Positions 8,560 through 16,559 of a stretch of 64,000 nt of DNA are shown piece after piece; the stretch's first letter is position 1; the number at the start of each line of letters is the position of its first letter. Made by a program: the position numbers and the translations under genes. The stretch comes from Paenibacillus_V sp046244365 (GTDB lineage: Bacteria > Bacillota > Bacilli > Paenibacillales > NBRC-103111): NCBI RefSeq assembly GCF_046244365.1, contig NZ_CP176395.1:3286001-3350000 (forward strand), written 5' to 3'. The notes beneath the pieces are model-generated. The model was given only the letters and a program-made list of their open reading frames with translations. It had not been told where the DNA came from and ran no database searches.

Positions 8560-9675
8560 ATGGGAAAGGTGATTTTTCGCCACGTAATGAAAAAGTACCC
8601 CGGGGAGAGACGGTACTCGGTTGATGATTTTCACCTTGATGTTGCGGATGGCGAATTTCTGGTCCTTGTCGGCCCTTCCGGCTGCGGCAAGTCGACGCTG
8701 CTTCGCATGATCGCCGGGCTTGAAGACATCTCGGAAGGTGAAATGTATATCGGCGAGACGATGGTCAATTATGTTTCATCCAAAGACCGCAACATCGCCA
8801 TGGTATTTCAAAATTACGCTTTATACCCTCACATGTCCGTATATGAAAACATCGCTTTCGGTTTGAGGCTGCGAAAAATGGCCAAACACGAAATTCATGA
8901 AAGGGTGATCCGCGCGGGAAAAATTTTGGAGCTCGAAGCTTATTTGAGCAAACGGCCCGGACAACTGTCGGGCGGCCAGCGTCAGCGCGTCGCCCTGGGC
9001 CGCGCCATCGTCCGCGAACCGGAAGTGTTTTTGATGGACGAACCGCTGTCGAACCTGGACGCGAAGCTTCGCGTCCAGATGCGCGAAGAAATAACGAAGC
9101 TGCACCGCAAGCTGCAAAGAACGACCATCTATGTAACGCATGACCAGATCGAGGCCATGACGATGGGGAGCCGCATTGTCGTCATGAAGGAAGGGATTAT
9201 GCAGCAGGTAGGGACGCCCAAAGAGATTTATCATGTCCCCGAAAATATGTTTGTCGCGGGTTTCATCGGGACGCCTCCCATGAACTTTATTTCCGGATCG
9301 GTACGAAGCGATGCAGGCCGTTGTTATTTCGATACGAGAAAATATTCGCTGCCGATCGGCGAAACCAAAAGAAGCTCGCTGCTGGAATCGGGCTATTTGA
9401 ATAAATCGGTCGTGCTGGGCGTCCGTTCCGAAAAAGTGCTGTGTACTTCGGTCGTTACGAACGGCCTCGACTCGAACAGCTTCGACAACAGGGTCGAACT
9501 GCTGGAATTCATGGGCTCGGACGCTTACTTGCACATCAGCAACGGGGACCACCGGCTGATCGCCCGCGTCGACCCGTTAAACTGCCCTGTCGAAGAAGGC
9601 GATAAGGTGAGCGCCCGATTGGATATGGATCATGTTCATTTCTTCGATCCGAATACGGAGGAACGGATATGTTAA
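8560..9675 (+). CDS. Sugar ABC transporter ATPase (MsmX/UgpC type)
   Basis: CUT1-type ATPase of 371 aa. Walker A is GPSGCGKST (about residues 38-46), the signature is LSGGQRQR, Walker B is VFLMDEP followed by the D-loop SNLD, and the H-loop is VTHDQ. The C-terminal third (about 240-371) is the OB-fold/TOBE regulatory region. It is the only ATPase gene in a locus that carries two complete permease pairs, so it may energise both. GGGAGGGG ribosome site. The stop codon overlaps the next gene by 7 bases. Confidence 0.88.
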   Translation: MGKVIFRHVMKKYPGERRYSVDDFHLDVADGEFLVLVGPSGCGKSTLLRMIAGLEDISEGEMYIGETMVNYVSSKDRNIAMVFQNYALYPHMSVYENIAFGLRLRKMAKHEIHERVIRAGKILELEAYLSKRPGQLSGGQRQRVALGRAIVREPEVFLMDEPLSNLDAKLRVQMREEITKLHRKLQRTTIYVTHDQIEAMTMGSRIVVMKEGIMQQVGTPKEIYHVPENMFVAGFIGTPPMNFISGSVRSDAGRCYFDTRKYSLPIGETKRSSLLESGYLNKSVVLGVRSEKVLCTSVVTNGLDSNSFDNRVELLEFMGSDAYLHISNGDHRLIARVDPLNCPVEEGDKVSARLDMDHVHFFDPNTEERIC

Positions 9676-12584
9676 AAGCCGGACATATTCGCGCTATCCT
9701 CATAACCGCCTGCTGCCTCGTGCTGGCCGTAATGGGCAGGACGGGAAACGGGAATGCGGAATACGACGACCGCGCGAAACTCGGCGGGAATGAAGCCGAA
9801 TCGGCGGTATGGGTCAGTCAGGCCGCATCGCCCGGGCAGAAGGAGGAACAGTTCATCAAGGCCGTCGAGGCCGCCGAGATTTCAGATCCGCAGCAAATTC
9901 GGAAGCAGGGCGATCACCTGGCATGGGACGGAGAAACGGGATGGGCCGAATGGAAAATAACGATTCGGGATGACGGGCCGTATCATATCGGACTGGTATA
10001 CGATTCTTTGAACGAGCAGGGCGTGAATATGGTGCGCGGCGTCCAGATCGACGGCACGTATCCGTTCGCCGAGGCGGAGACGCTATATTTGACGCGCCGT
10101 TATGTTCATGATGCATACCCTCCCGCCAGAGATTCGTTCGGAAACGATCAAAGACCCCGGTCGCAGGAAGTTCAAGGATGGAAGTCCGCCTGGTTCTCCG
10201 CTTTCGACGCAACCGCCGGGCCGTTGCAATGGAACTTGGCCAAAGGCGAGCACACGATTCGGCTTATCGGGAAACAGCAGCCCGTCAAAATTAAAGAAAT
10301 CGTGATTGCTCCCGCGACGGTTCCCCCCTTCTATGCGGATTCCGGACGAAACGTGTCCGGGCATTCCGGGAAAGACGGCGAATCTGCATGGATTCAACGA
10401 TTCGAAGCGGAAAATATCCATGCCAAATCGAATCCGTCCGTTCAATTGCAGTCCGCGGGTTATGCCGGAATGTCGCCGCCGGTCGAACGATCGATTCGGT
10501 TTAACGCGCTGGGGGGAGAACAGTTCCGTCAAAGCGGACAGTGGGTGGAGTGGGAATTTGAAGTACCGGAAGACGGCGAATACGAAATCGGCTTCAAATT
10601 TTTGCAGACGTATTTGAATCATTTTTATGCTTTCCGAACGATTACAATAGACGGAAAGACGCCTTACCGCGAAATGCTGGAGACCGGTTTTCCTTATTCG
10701 CCCGAATGGCAAGGGCGCTTGTTGTCGAATCGGGAAGGGAAGCCGATCAAGTTCCGGCTTCAACAAGGAAAGCACGTCCTCGGGATGACGGCTACGGCGG
10801 CACCGATCAAACCGGTATATGACGGAATACGACGGAACTTGGACCGCATCGCGGAATTGGAATATTCCATACGCAAAGTAACCGGCAACTTCGATAAAAC
10901 GACCGCGAGCGGGAATACGGACATGAACCGGGATTGGGATCTGGCCAAATATATCCCGGACTTTGCGGAACGGTTCGATCAAGCGATTGGTGACATGCTT
11001 CAATTGGCGGATCGACTCCAAGAGCTGTCTGCGGGCGGAACGTCGGATGCCGAGAACGCGCTTCGCATGGCGGCGAGGGAACTTGCGGATATGAAGGACC
11101 ACGCTGGAGATATTCCGAACGAGCTCAGCAGATTTACCAAAATGCAAAGAAATTTGAGTACTTGGTTATACCGTTTGTTGGATCAGCCGCTTTTGCTGGA
11201 TTATTTTTGGGTGGCCGCGCCTGGCGCGGAAAAACCCCGGACTACGCCTACGTGGATCGATAACCTGCGATATTCGGTTCTTTCCTTTGTCCGGACATTT
11301 ACGACGGATTACGATTTTCGCCGGAACGATTCGAACGCCATTGACGTCTGGGTAAATCGCGGCAGGGACTATGTCCGGTTGATTCAGCAGCTGGCCGACG
11401 AAACGTTTACGTCCCAAACCGGCATTGCCGTCAATGTCAACATCGTACCCGACCCTCAAATGTTTATTCTCGGAAACGCCGCGGGCATCCAACCGGATGT
11501 CGCACTTGGCGTAGACCATGGAATGCCGGTCGACTTTGCCATGCGCGGAGCGCTGGTGAATTTGGCCGATTTTCCCGATTACGAGAACGTTTCAAAACCG
11601 TTTCAACCGGGAGCCCTCCGTGTGTTTCATTACAATAACGGCGATTACGCGCTGCCTGAAATCCAGGGGTTTCAGGTGCTCGTCTGCCGTACCGACATTA
11701 TGGACGGACTCAAGCTGAAGCCGCCCGATACATGGGAGGATGTGTATAAATTACTGCCGACGCTTCAGCAAAACGGCTACGATTTCTATTTGAACCCCAA
11801 AGACTACGCACCGTTTCTGTTCCAGAACGGGGCCGAGCTGTATGCGAGGAACGGTCTAACGTCGGCTTTGGACAGCGAGAACGCCTACAACGGGTTTCGG
11901 CAATGGACGGAAATGTTCTCCCTGTTTCAACTGCCGAGAGAGGTGCCGAGCTTCTTCAATCATTTCCGCAAGGGGGACATTCCTATCGGCATTGCGGACT
12001 TCAACACGTACCTGCAAATTCAATTCGCCGCACCGGAGCTCTCAGGGAAGTGGAGCATATATCCGATTCCGGGTGTCCGCAAGCCGGACGGCACCGTGGA
12101 ACGGTGGGCCGGCGGACCGATGCAGGCCGCGGTCATTTTCAACAAAACCGATAAGAAAGAGCAGGCGTGGGAGTTTGTCAAATGGTGGACTTCCGAGGAA
12201 ACCCAGACGCGATTCGGGCATGACATCGAAGCGTTGAACGGGCCGGAGTTCCGCTGGAACACAGCAAATATGAACGCATTCGCGAAGCTGCCGTGGCCCT
12301 CCGACCATCTGCGCACAATCAGGGAACAGTGGAAATGGTACAAAGAAGCGCCGCAATTGCCCGGGGGCTACTTCACTCAAAGGCAGCTCGACTTCGCCTG
12401 GAACAAAGTCGTGCTTGGCAAACAAAACGTCAGGGAATCGTTGGAAACCGCCGTCCACGACATGAACCGGGAAATGTTCCGCAAACAGATCGAATTCGGG
12501 TTGCGCGACAGGACGGGTACCATTCTGCATCCGCTCGATGTGCTTCCCGTTGCGAAACCGTGGAGCGGGGAGGTGGAACGATGA
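9669..12584 (+). CDS. Large solute-binding protein with N-terminal glycan-binding-like modules
   Basis: Protein of 971 aa, about twice the usual SBP length. Residues about 7-28 form a signal or membrane-anchor segment; I see no well-placed lipobox, so it is either cleaved or held by this helix. Residues about 50-215 and 240-395 look like two related beta-sandwich (CBM-like) modules, each with a WAEWKIT/WVEWEFEV-type strand and the phrase DDGPYHIG/EDGEYEIG. A helical linker (about 395-500) follows. Residues about 555-930 are a family 1 SBP domain (QLADETFTSQTGIAVNV, PPDTWEDVYKLL, KKEQAWEFVKWWTSEE). The start overlaps the ATPase stop and the end overlaps the permease by 4 bases. Presumably it captures glycan fragments for the permease pair that follows. 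Confidence 0.75.
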   Translation: MLKAGHIRAILITACCLVLAVMGRTGNGNAEYDDRAKLGGNEAESAVWVSQAASPGQKEEQFIKAVEAAEISDPQQIRKQGDHLAWDGETGWAEWKITIRDDGPYHIGLVYDSLNEQGVNMVRGVQIDGTYPFAEAETLYLTRRYVHDAYPPARDSFGNDQRPRSQEVQGWKSAWFSAFDATAGPLQWNLAKGEHTIRLIGKQQPVKIKEIVIAPATVPPFYADSGRNVSGHSGKDGESAWIQRFEAENIHAKSNPSVQLQSAGYAGMSPPVERSIRFNALGGEQFRQSGQWVEWEFEVPEDGEYEIGFKFLQTYLNHFYAFRTITIDGKTPYREMLETGFPYSPEWQGRLLSNREGKPIKFRLQQGKHVLGMTATAAPIKPVYDGIRRNLDRIAELEYSIRKVTGNFDKTTASGNTDMNRDWDLAKYIPDFAERFDQAIGDMLQLADRLQELSAGGTSDAENALRMAARELADMKDHAGDIPNELSRFTKMQRNLSTWLYRLLDQPLLLDYFWVAAPGAEKPRTTPTWIDNLRYSVLSFVRTFTTDYDFRRNDSNAIDVWVNRGRDYVRLIQQLADETFTSQTGIAVNVNIVPDPQMFILGNAAGIQPDVALGVDHGMPVDFAMRGALVNLADFPDYENVSKPFQPGALRVFHYNNGDYALPEIQGFQVLVCRTDIMDGLKLKPPDTWEDVYKLLPTLQQNGYDFYLNPKDYAPFLFQNGAELYARNGLTSALDSENAYNGFRQWTEMFSLFQLPREVPSFFNHFRKGDIPIGIADFNTYLQIQFAAPELSGKWSIYPIPGVRKPDGTVERWAGGPMQAAVIFNKTDKKEQAWEFVKWWTSEETQTRFGHDIEALNGPEFRWNTANMNAFAKLPWPSDHLRTIREQWKWYKEAPQLPGGYFTQRQLDFAWNKVVLGKQNVRESLETAVHDMNREMFRKQIEFGLRDRTGTILHPLDVLPVAKPWSGEVER

Positions 12585-13576
12585 AAGCGACCGTAGAAGC
12601 GGAGAACGGTCCGGCGACGCCCGTTGCGGAGTACGCCGAACGGATCACAACGGGCAAAAGGGCTTTCCTGTCCGTTATATGGAAGCATCGCATTTCGTAT
12701 TTATTCATTGCCCCTTTTATGATCGCTTTTCTGCTGTTTATCTTCATTCCGGTTACGGTTGCGATCGGACTGTCGTTCTTTTCGTTCGACGCCATATCCA
12801 GGCCGAGGTTTGTCGGATGGGACAATTTTCTGGCGATTTGGACGCAGGACCGCATCTTTTTGCAGTACGCGATTCCCAATACGTTCAAATTCGCGGTCAT
12901 CGTCGGGCCCGCCGGGTATATGCTTTCCTTTTTCCTGGCATGGCTCATTCAGCAATTGCCCAAATCGATACGCGATTATTTCACCCTCGCTTTATATGCG
13001 CCTTCGCTCGCTGCCGGCGCCGCGTTTATCGTCGTATGGCCCGTCATGTTCAGCGGAGACCGCGTCGGTTACGTCAACAACCTGCTGCTCCACCTGGGGC
13101 TGATCGAGCAACCGAAGTTGTGGCTTCAGGATCCGAACGAATTCATGACGATTATGATTGCCGTATCATTATGGGCCAGCATGGGGGTCGGCTTTCTGGC
13201 GATGCTTGCCGGCCTCCAAACCGTAAATCGCGAGCTTTACGACGCCGGCGCCATAGACGGCATCTCCAACCGGCTCCAGGAAATTTACTACATCACCGTT
13301 CCCGCTATCAAACCGCAGATGCTGTTCGGCGCCGTCATGTCCGTCGTCGGAACGCTGAAGGCCGGTCTCATCGGCTCCATGCTGGCCCAAGCGGCTTCAG
13401 GATCGCCGATCACGCCGCAGTATTCCGGTCATTTGATGATCAACCACATCGACGATTTTGCCCTGATTCGCTATGAGCTCGGTTATGCGGCCGCATTATC
13501 GGTCATTCTCCTCGTCATCGTTTACGCGGCGAACAGGCTGGCATTTCAACTATTTGGCGGCAAAGGGGAGGGGTAG
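12581..13576 (+). CDS. Carbohydrate ABC transporter permease (MalF/UgpA type)
   Basis: CUT1 permease of 331 aa. The frame is open further upstream, but the ATG at 12581 has a GGGGAGGT site and overlaps the preceding stop in the ATGA manner, so it is chosen. It has six hydrophobic helices, the first at about residues 40-65 (SYLFIAPFMIAFLLFIF). The cytoplasmic EAA loop is LYDAGAIDGISNRLQEIYYITVPAIKP. The downstream permease follows 2 bases later. Confidence 0.88.
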   Translation: MKATVEAENGPATPVAEYAERITTGKRAFLSVIWKHRISYLFIAPFMIAFLLFIFIPVTVAIGLSFFSFDAISRPRFVGWDNFLAIWTQDRIFLQYAIPNTFKFAVIVGPAGYMLSFFLAWLIQQLPKSIRDYFTLALYAPSLAAGAAFIVVWPVMFSGDRVGYVNNLLLHLGLIEQPKLWLQDPNEFMTIMIAVSLWASMGVGFLAMLAGLQTVNRELYDAGAIDGISNRLQEIYYITVPAIKPQMLFGAVMSVVGTLKAGLIGSMLAQAASGSPITPQYSGHLMINHIDDFALIRYELGYAAALSVILLVIVYAANRLAFQLFGGKGEG

Positions 13577-13578
13577 CT

Positions 13579-14445
13579 TTGAAAAAAGCGCTCCGCGCAT
13601 GGAAACAGACCGATCCGTTTCAGAGAATCGCGTTTATTTCTCTCGTACTACTGGGATCGTTTATGGCGCTTCCGATCATTTATACGATCAATCACGCATT
13701 CAAACCGATCAACGAGCTGTTTCTTTACCCCCCGCGGTTTTGGGCGAGAGAGCCTACGCTGCAAAATTTCAAAGATTTATTTCTGAAATCGCAGACGATG
13801 GCCATTCCTTTTACCCGATATTTATTCAACAGCGTGTTGACCACCGGCTTGACGGTCGCAGGTGTCGTCTCGGTCAGCGCCATGGCCGCCTACGCGTTTT
13901 CGAAGCACAAATTTCCCGGGGGGAAACTGTTCTTCGCCATGATCATTCTCGCATTGATGTTCGCGCCTGAAACCGTATCCATTCCGAGATATCTCGTCGT
14001 GGCGAACCTGGGGATCATGAATACGTATTTCGCCCATACGCTCCCGCTGTTGGCGGCGCCGGTCTCGGTTTTTTTGCTGAAGCAGTTCATCGACCAAATT
14101 CCCGGTGAACTGATGGAGGCAGCTAAGATCGACGGAGCGGGCGAATTCGTCATTTTCGCCAAAATCGTCATGCCGGTCTGCTTGCCGGCCATTGCAACCG
14201 TAGGCATTTTGGCGTTCCAATCGTCTTGGCAGCAATTGGAGACATCCAATCTTTACACGCAGACGGAATCGATGAAAACGCTGCCTTATTATGTGCTCAC
14301 CTTGACAAGCGGCATTTCCAACAACGTGGTGGGGCAGGGGATCTCCGCTGCGGCGACGCTGCTCATGTTTATCCCGAATTTGCTCATTTTCCTTTTTTGC
14401 CAAAGGAAAGTGATGGCGACGATGGCGCATTCGGGAATCAAATGA
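13579..14445 (+). CDS. Carbohydrate ABC transporter permease (MalG/UgpE type)
   Basis: CUT1 permease of 288 aa with six helices and the EAA loop LMEAAKIDGAGEFVIFAKIVMPVCLP (about residues 178-203). Starts at TTG 13579 behind a GGGGAGGGG site that overlaps the end of the previous gene. It forms the natural pair with the gene at 12581. Its last bases overlap the possible start of the NHL-repeat protein gene, showing continuous coupling along the operon. Confidence 0.87.
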   Translation: MKKALRAWKQTDPFQRIAFISLVLLGSFMALPIIYTINHAFKPINELFLYPPRFWAREPTLQNFKDLFLKSQTMAIPFTRYLFNSVLTTGLTVAGVVSVSAMAAYAFSKHKFPGGKLFFAMIILALMFAPETVSIPRYLVVANLGIMNTYFAHTLPLLAAPVSVFLLKQFIDQIPGELMEAAKIDGAGEFVIFAKIVMPVCLPAIATVGILAFQSSWQQLETSNLYTQTESMKTLPYYVLTLTSGISNNVVGQGISAAATLLMFIPNLLIFLFCQRKVMATMAHSGIK

Positions 14446-16559
14446 CGGATCGGAGCATGAAGATGAAGCGTATTGCTCTTAAACGGTTGGCCGGTTTCAT
14501 GCTCGCGATCGTTGCAGCATTGGCCGGCTGTACTTCGGAAGCGGAGGCCGCGCTACCGTACTGGACCACATCGACGGATTCATCCGGAACAATCATACCC
14601 GCTCCCCACGGATATGTGCCCGACAAGCTCATCGAAGGATTTCAAAACCCGGAGCATCTGGTCATTACGGCTTCGGACGAAATCTATGTCGCCGACACCG
14701 GCAACGATCGGATCGTGCATCTGGACCGGAATGGCAAATGGATCCGAACGATCCCGGATCCGGAGAAGCTCCGGGAGCCGAACTCGAAATCGCGCTTGCG
14801 GCGGCCGGAGGGGCTGTTTATTACCGAAACCGGCGATATGTACGTGGCGGATACGGGGAGCAGAAGAATCGTCGTCTTTAACGCGAGCGGCGAATTCGTC
14901 AAGGAGTTTGTCCGGCCGAATTCGACGTATCTTCCGGCAAGCTATTTGTTCGTTCCTTCCAAAATCGTGCTGGACAAACGCGGTTACATGTACATCGCCA
15001 ATAAAGGCGGGTACCAAGGACTGCTTCAGCTCACGCCGGAAGGGGATTTTGCAGGCTTTTTCGGATCGAATAAAGTACCGTACAGTTGGTTGGATCGCAT
15101 GAAACGCAAGTTTTATACAGACGAACAGTTGAACGAGGAACAGAAGAAGCTCCCGGGAGCGATTACGAATATGACTGTAGATCACCGGGGATTTATTTAT
15201 TCCGTAAACCGCGACTTGAAGAAGGGGCAGCTGAAGCGCCTCAGCTCGGGCGGAAACGATCTGCTGCATGATATGAACTATGCTCCATGGCTCGGCCCGA
15301 CGAGCAGATTTTCGTTCCAGTCGGTTGCGGTGGATCGCTCCGGGATTATCACCGTCATCGAATCGGCTGGCGGGAGAATATACCAGTACGATCAATCGGG
15401 AAAAAGACTGTTCCGGTTCGGGAGCGACTTCACCGTCTCGCCACGCTTCGGATTGTTCAAAAGACCGACCGGCGTCGGCGTGAACGGCAAAGGCGATATT
15501 TATGTAACGGACGGAGACCTCGGCGTCATCCAGTCGTTCAAGCGAACCGAATTCGGCGAACTGGTTCATCAGGCGGTCCGTTTGGATGAAGAAGGGAAAT
15601 ACGAGGAAGCGCTGGACAAATGGAACCGAATTCTTGTGCTAGACGGCATGTTCGACAGAGCTTACCGAGGAATCGCCAAAGCGGAATACAAGGCAGGGCA
15701 ATACCGGGAAGCCATGAAGCATTTCGAATTGGCATTCGACAAAGAGGGGTACTCCGAATCGTTTTGGCAAATTCGGATGGAGTGGCTGATGCGGTATTTC
15801 GGCCCGATCGTAACCATCATGTGCGTTGTTTGGATTTCGTTAAGCGTTACGTTGATGAGCCGGCGAAAAAACAGGCGGGGTGCGGAGAGCGGCGAAGGCG
15901 GCGTAGGCGGCGTAGCAGCGGCGCTCTCTTGGAAACGCGGTTGGACGGCTTCGTGCAAAATGGCGGTTCATGTGCTCAGGCACCCGGTGAACGGGATGTA
16001 CGATGCGGCGCAATCCCCGGATACGAGAGTATGGTTTGCCGCTCTGCTTGTTGCGGCGGCGTTCGCCGTCCATGTCGCCGGTATGGCTTTCACCCGTTTT
16101 ATTTTCGCGGACTACCGGTTTGTTGAAGTAAGCATCGCTTCGGAAGCGATGAAGTTTTTTTTGCCGCTGCTCGGTTGGATGTTGGCCAATTATTTGGTCG
16201 GCTCCGTGATGAAGGGCGAAGGATCGCTGCGAGGCGTCTTTATCGTGAACGCGTACGCGCTGATGCCGTTTCTGGCATTCAATCTCCCGGTCCGGGTTAT
16301 TACCAATGTACTGACTTTGCAGGAGAAGACGTTGTACGATGCAGCGCTTATAGGAATTTACATATGGGTGGCGGTCCTGCTCTTTATCGGTTCGCAAATG
16401 GTGCATAACTACAATTTAAAGGAAGTCATCGGCATGAACTTCGTTTCCTTGTTTACGCTTTGCTGCATAGGACTGTTCGGTTTCGCGCTGGTCGGATTGC
16501 TGTACCAGGCCGCCGACTTTTTCATTCAGTTAGGACGGGAGTTGTTCCAGCGTGCGTAA
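14442..16559 (+). CDS. NHL-repeat / TPR / Yip1-domain membrane lipoprotein
   Basis: Protein of about 705 aa with an unusual chain of domains. The N-terminus has a lipobox (AALAGC). Residues about 55-380 are NHL beta-propeller repeats, seen as recurrent phrases of the type DEIYVADTGNDRIVHLD, GDMYVADTGSRRIVVF and GDIYVTDGDLGVIQSF. Residues about 386-436 are TPR-like (YEEALDKWNRI, YREAMKHFELAF). A single helix near 455-475 and a Yip1-type bundle of about five helices (503-705) end the protein. The propeller should therefore sit outside, held by lipid and membrane bundle. Starts at 14442 (ATGA overlap), 14457 and 14463 are all in frame; 14463 has the best GGAG spacing. Function unknown; its place between two permease pairs suggests a part in glycan sensing or uptake. 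Confidence 0.72.
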   Translation: MTDRSMKMKRIALKRLAGFMLAIVAALAGCTSEAEAALPYWTTSTDSSGTIIPAPHGYVPDKLIEGFQNPEHLVITASDEIYVADTGNDRIVHLDRNGKWIRTIPDPEKLREPNSKSRLRRPEGLFITETGDMYVADTGSRRIVVFNASGEFVKEFVRPNSTYLPASYLFVPSKIVLDKRGYMYIANKGGYQGLLQLTPEGDFAGFFGSNKVPYSWLDRMKRKFYTDEQLNEEQKKLPGAITNMTVDHRGFIYSVNRDLKKGQLKRLSSGGNDLLHDMNYAPWLGPTSRFSFQSVAVDRSGIITVIESAGGRIYQYDQSGKRLFRFGSDFTVSPRFGLFKRPTGVGVNGKGDIYVTDGDLGVIQSFKRTEFGELVHQAVRLDEEGKYEEALDKWNRILVLDGMFDRAYRGIAKAEYKAGQYREAMKHFELAFDKEGYSESFWQIRMEWLMRYFGPIVTIMCVVWISLSVTLMSRRKNRRGAESGEGGVGGVAAALSWKRGWTASCKMAVHVLRHPVNGMYDAAQSPDTRVWFAALLVAAAFAVHVAGMAFTRFIFADYRFVEVSIASEAMKFFLPLLGWMLANYLVGSVMKGEGSLRGVFIVNAYALMPFLAFNLPVRVITNVLTLQEKTLYDAALIGIYIWVAVLLFIGSQMVHNYNLKEVIGMNFVSLFTLCCIGLFGFALVGLLYQAADFFIQLGRELFQRA

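Noticed and set aside
12293..12580. An upstream extension of the first permease gene
   Set aside because: It overlaps the coding end of the large binding protein and is arginine-rich; ATG 12581 has an ideal ribosome site and gives a normal permease N-terminus.
14226..14441. An upstream extension of the NHL-repeat gene
   Set aside because: It lies inside the permease gene, and would bury the lipoprotein signal in the middle of the protein.
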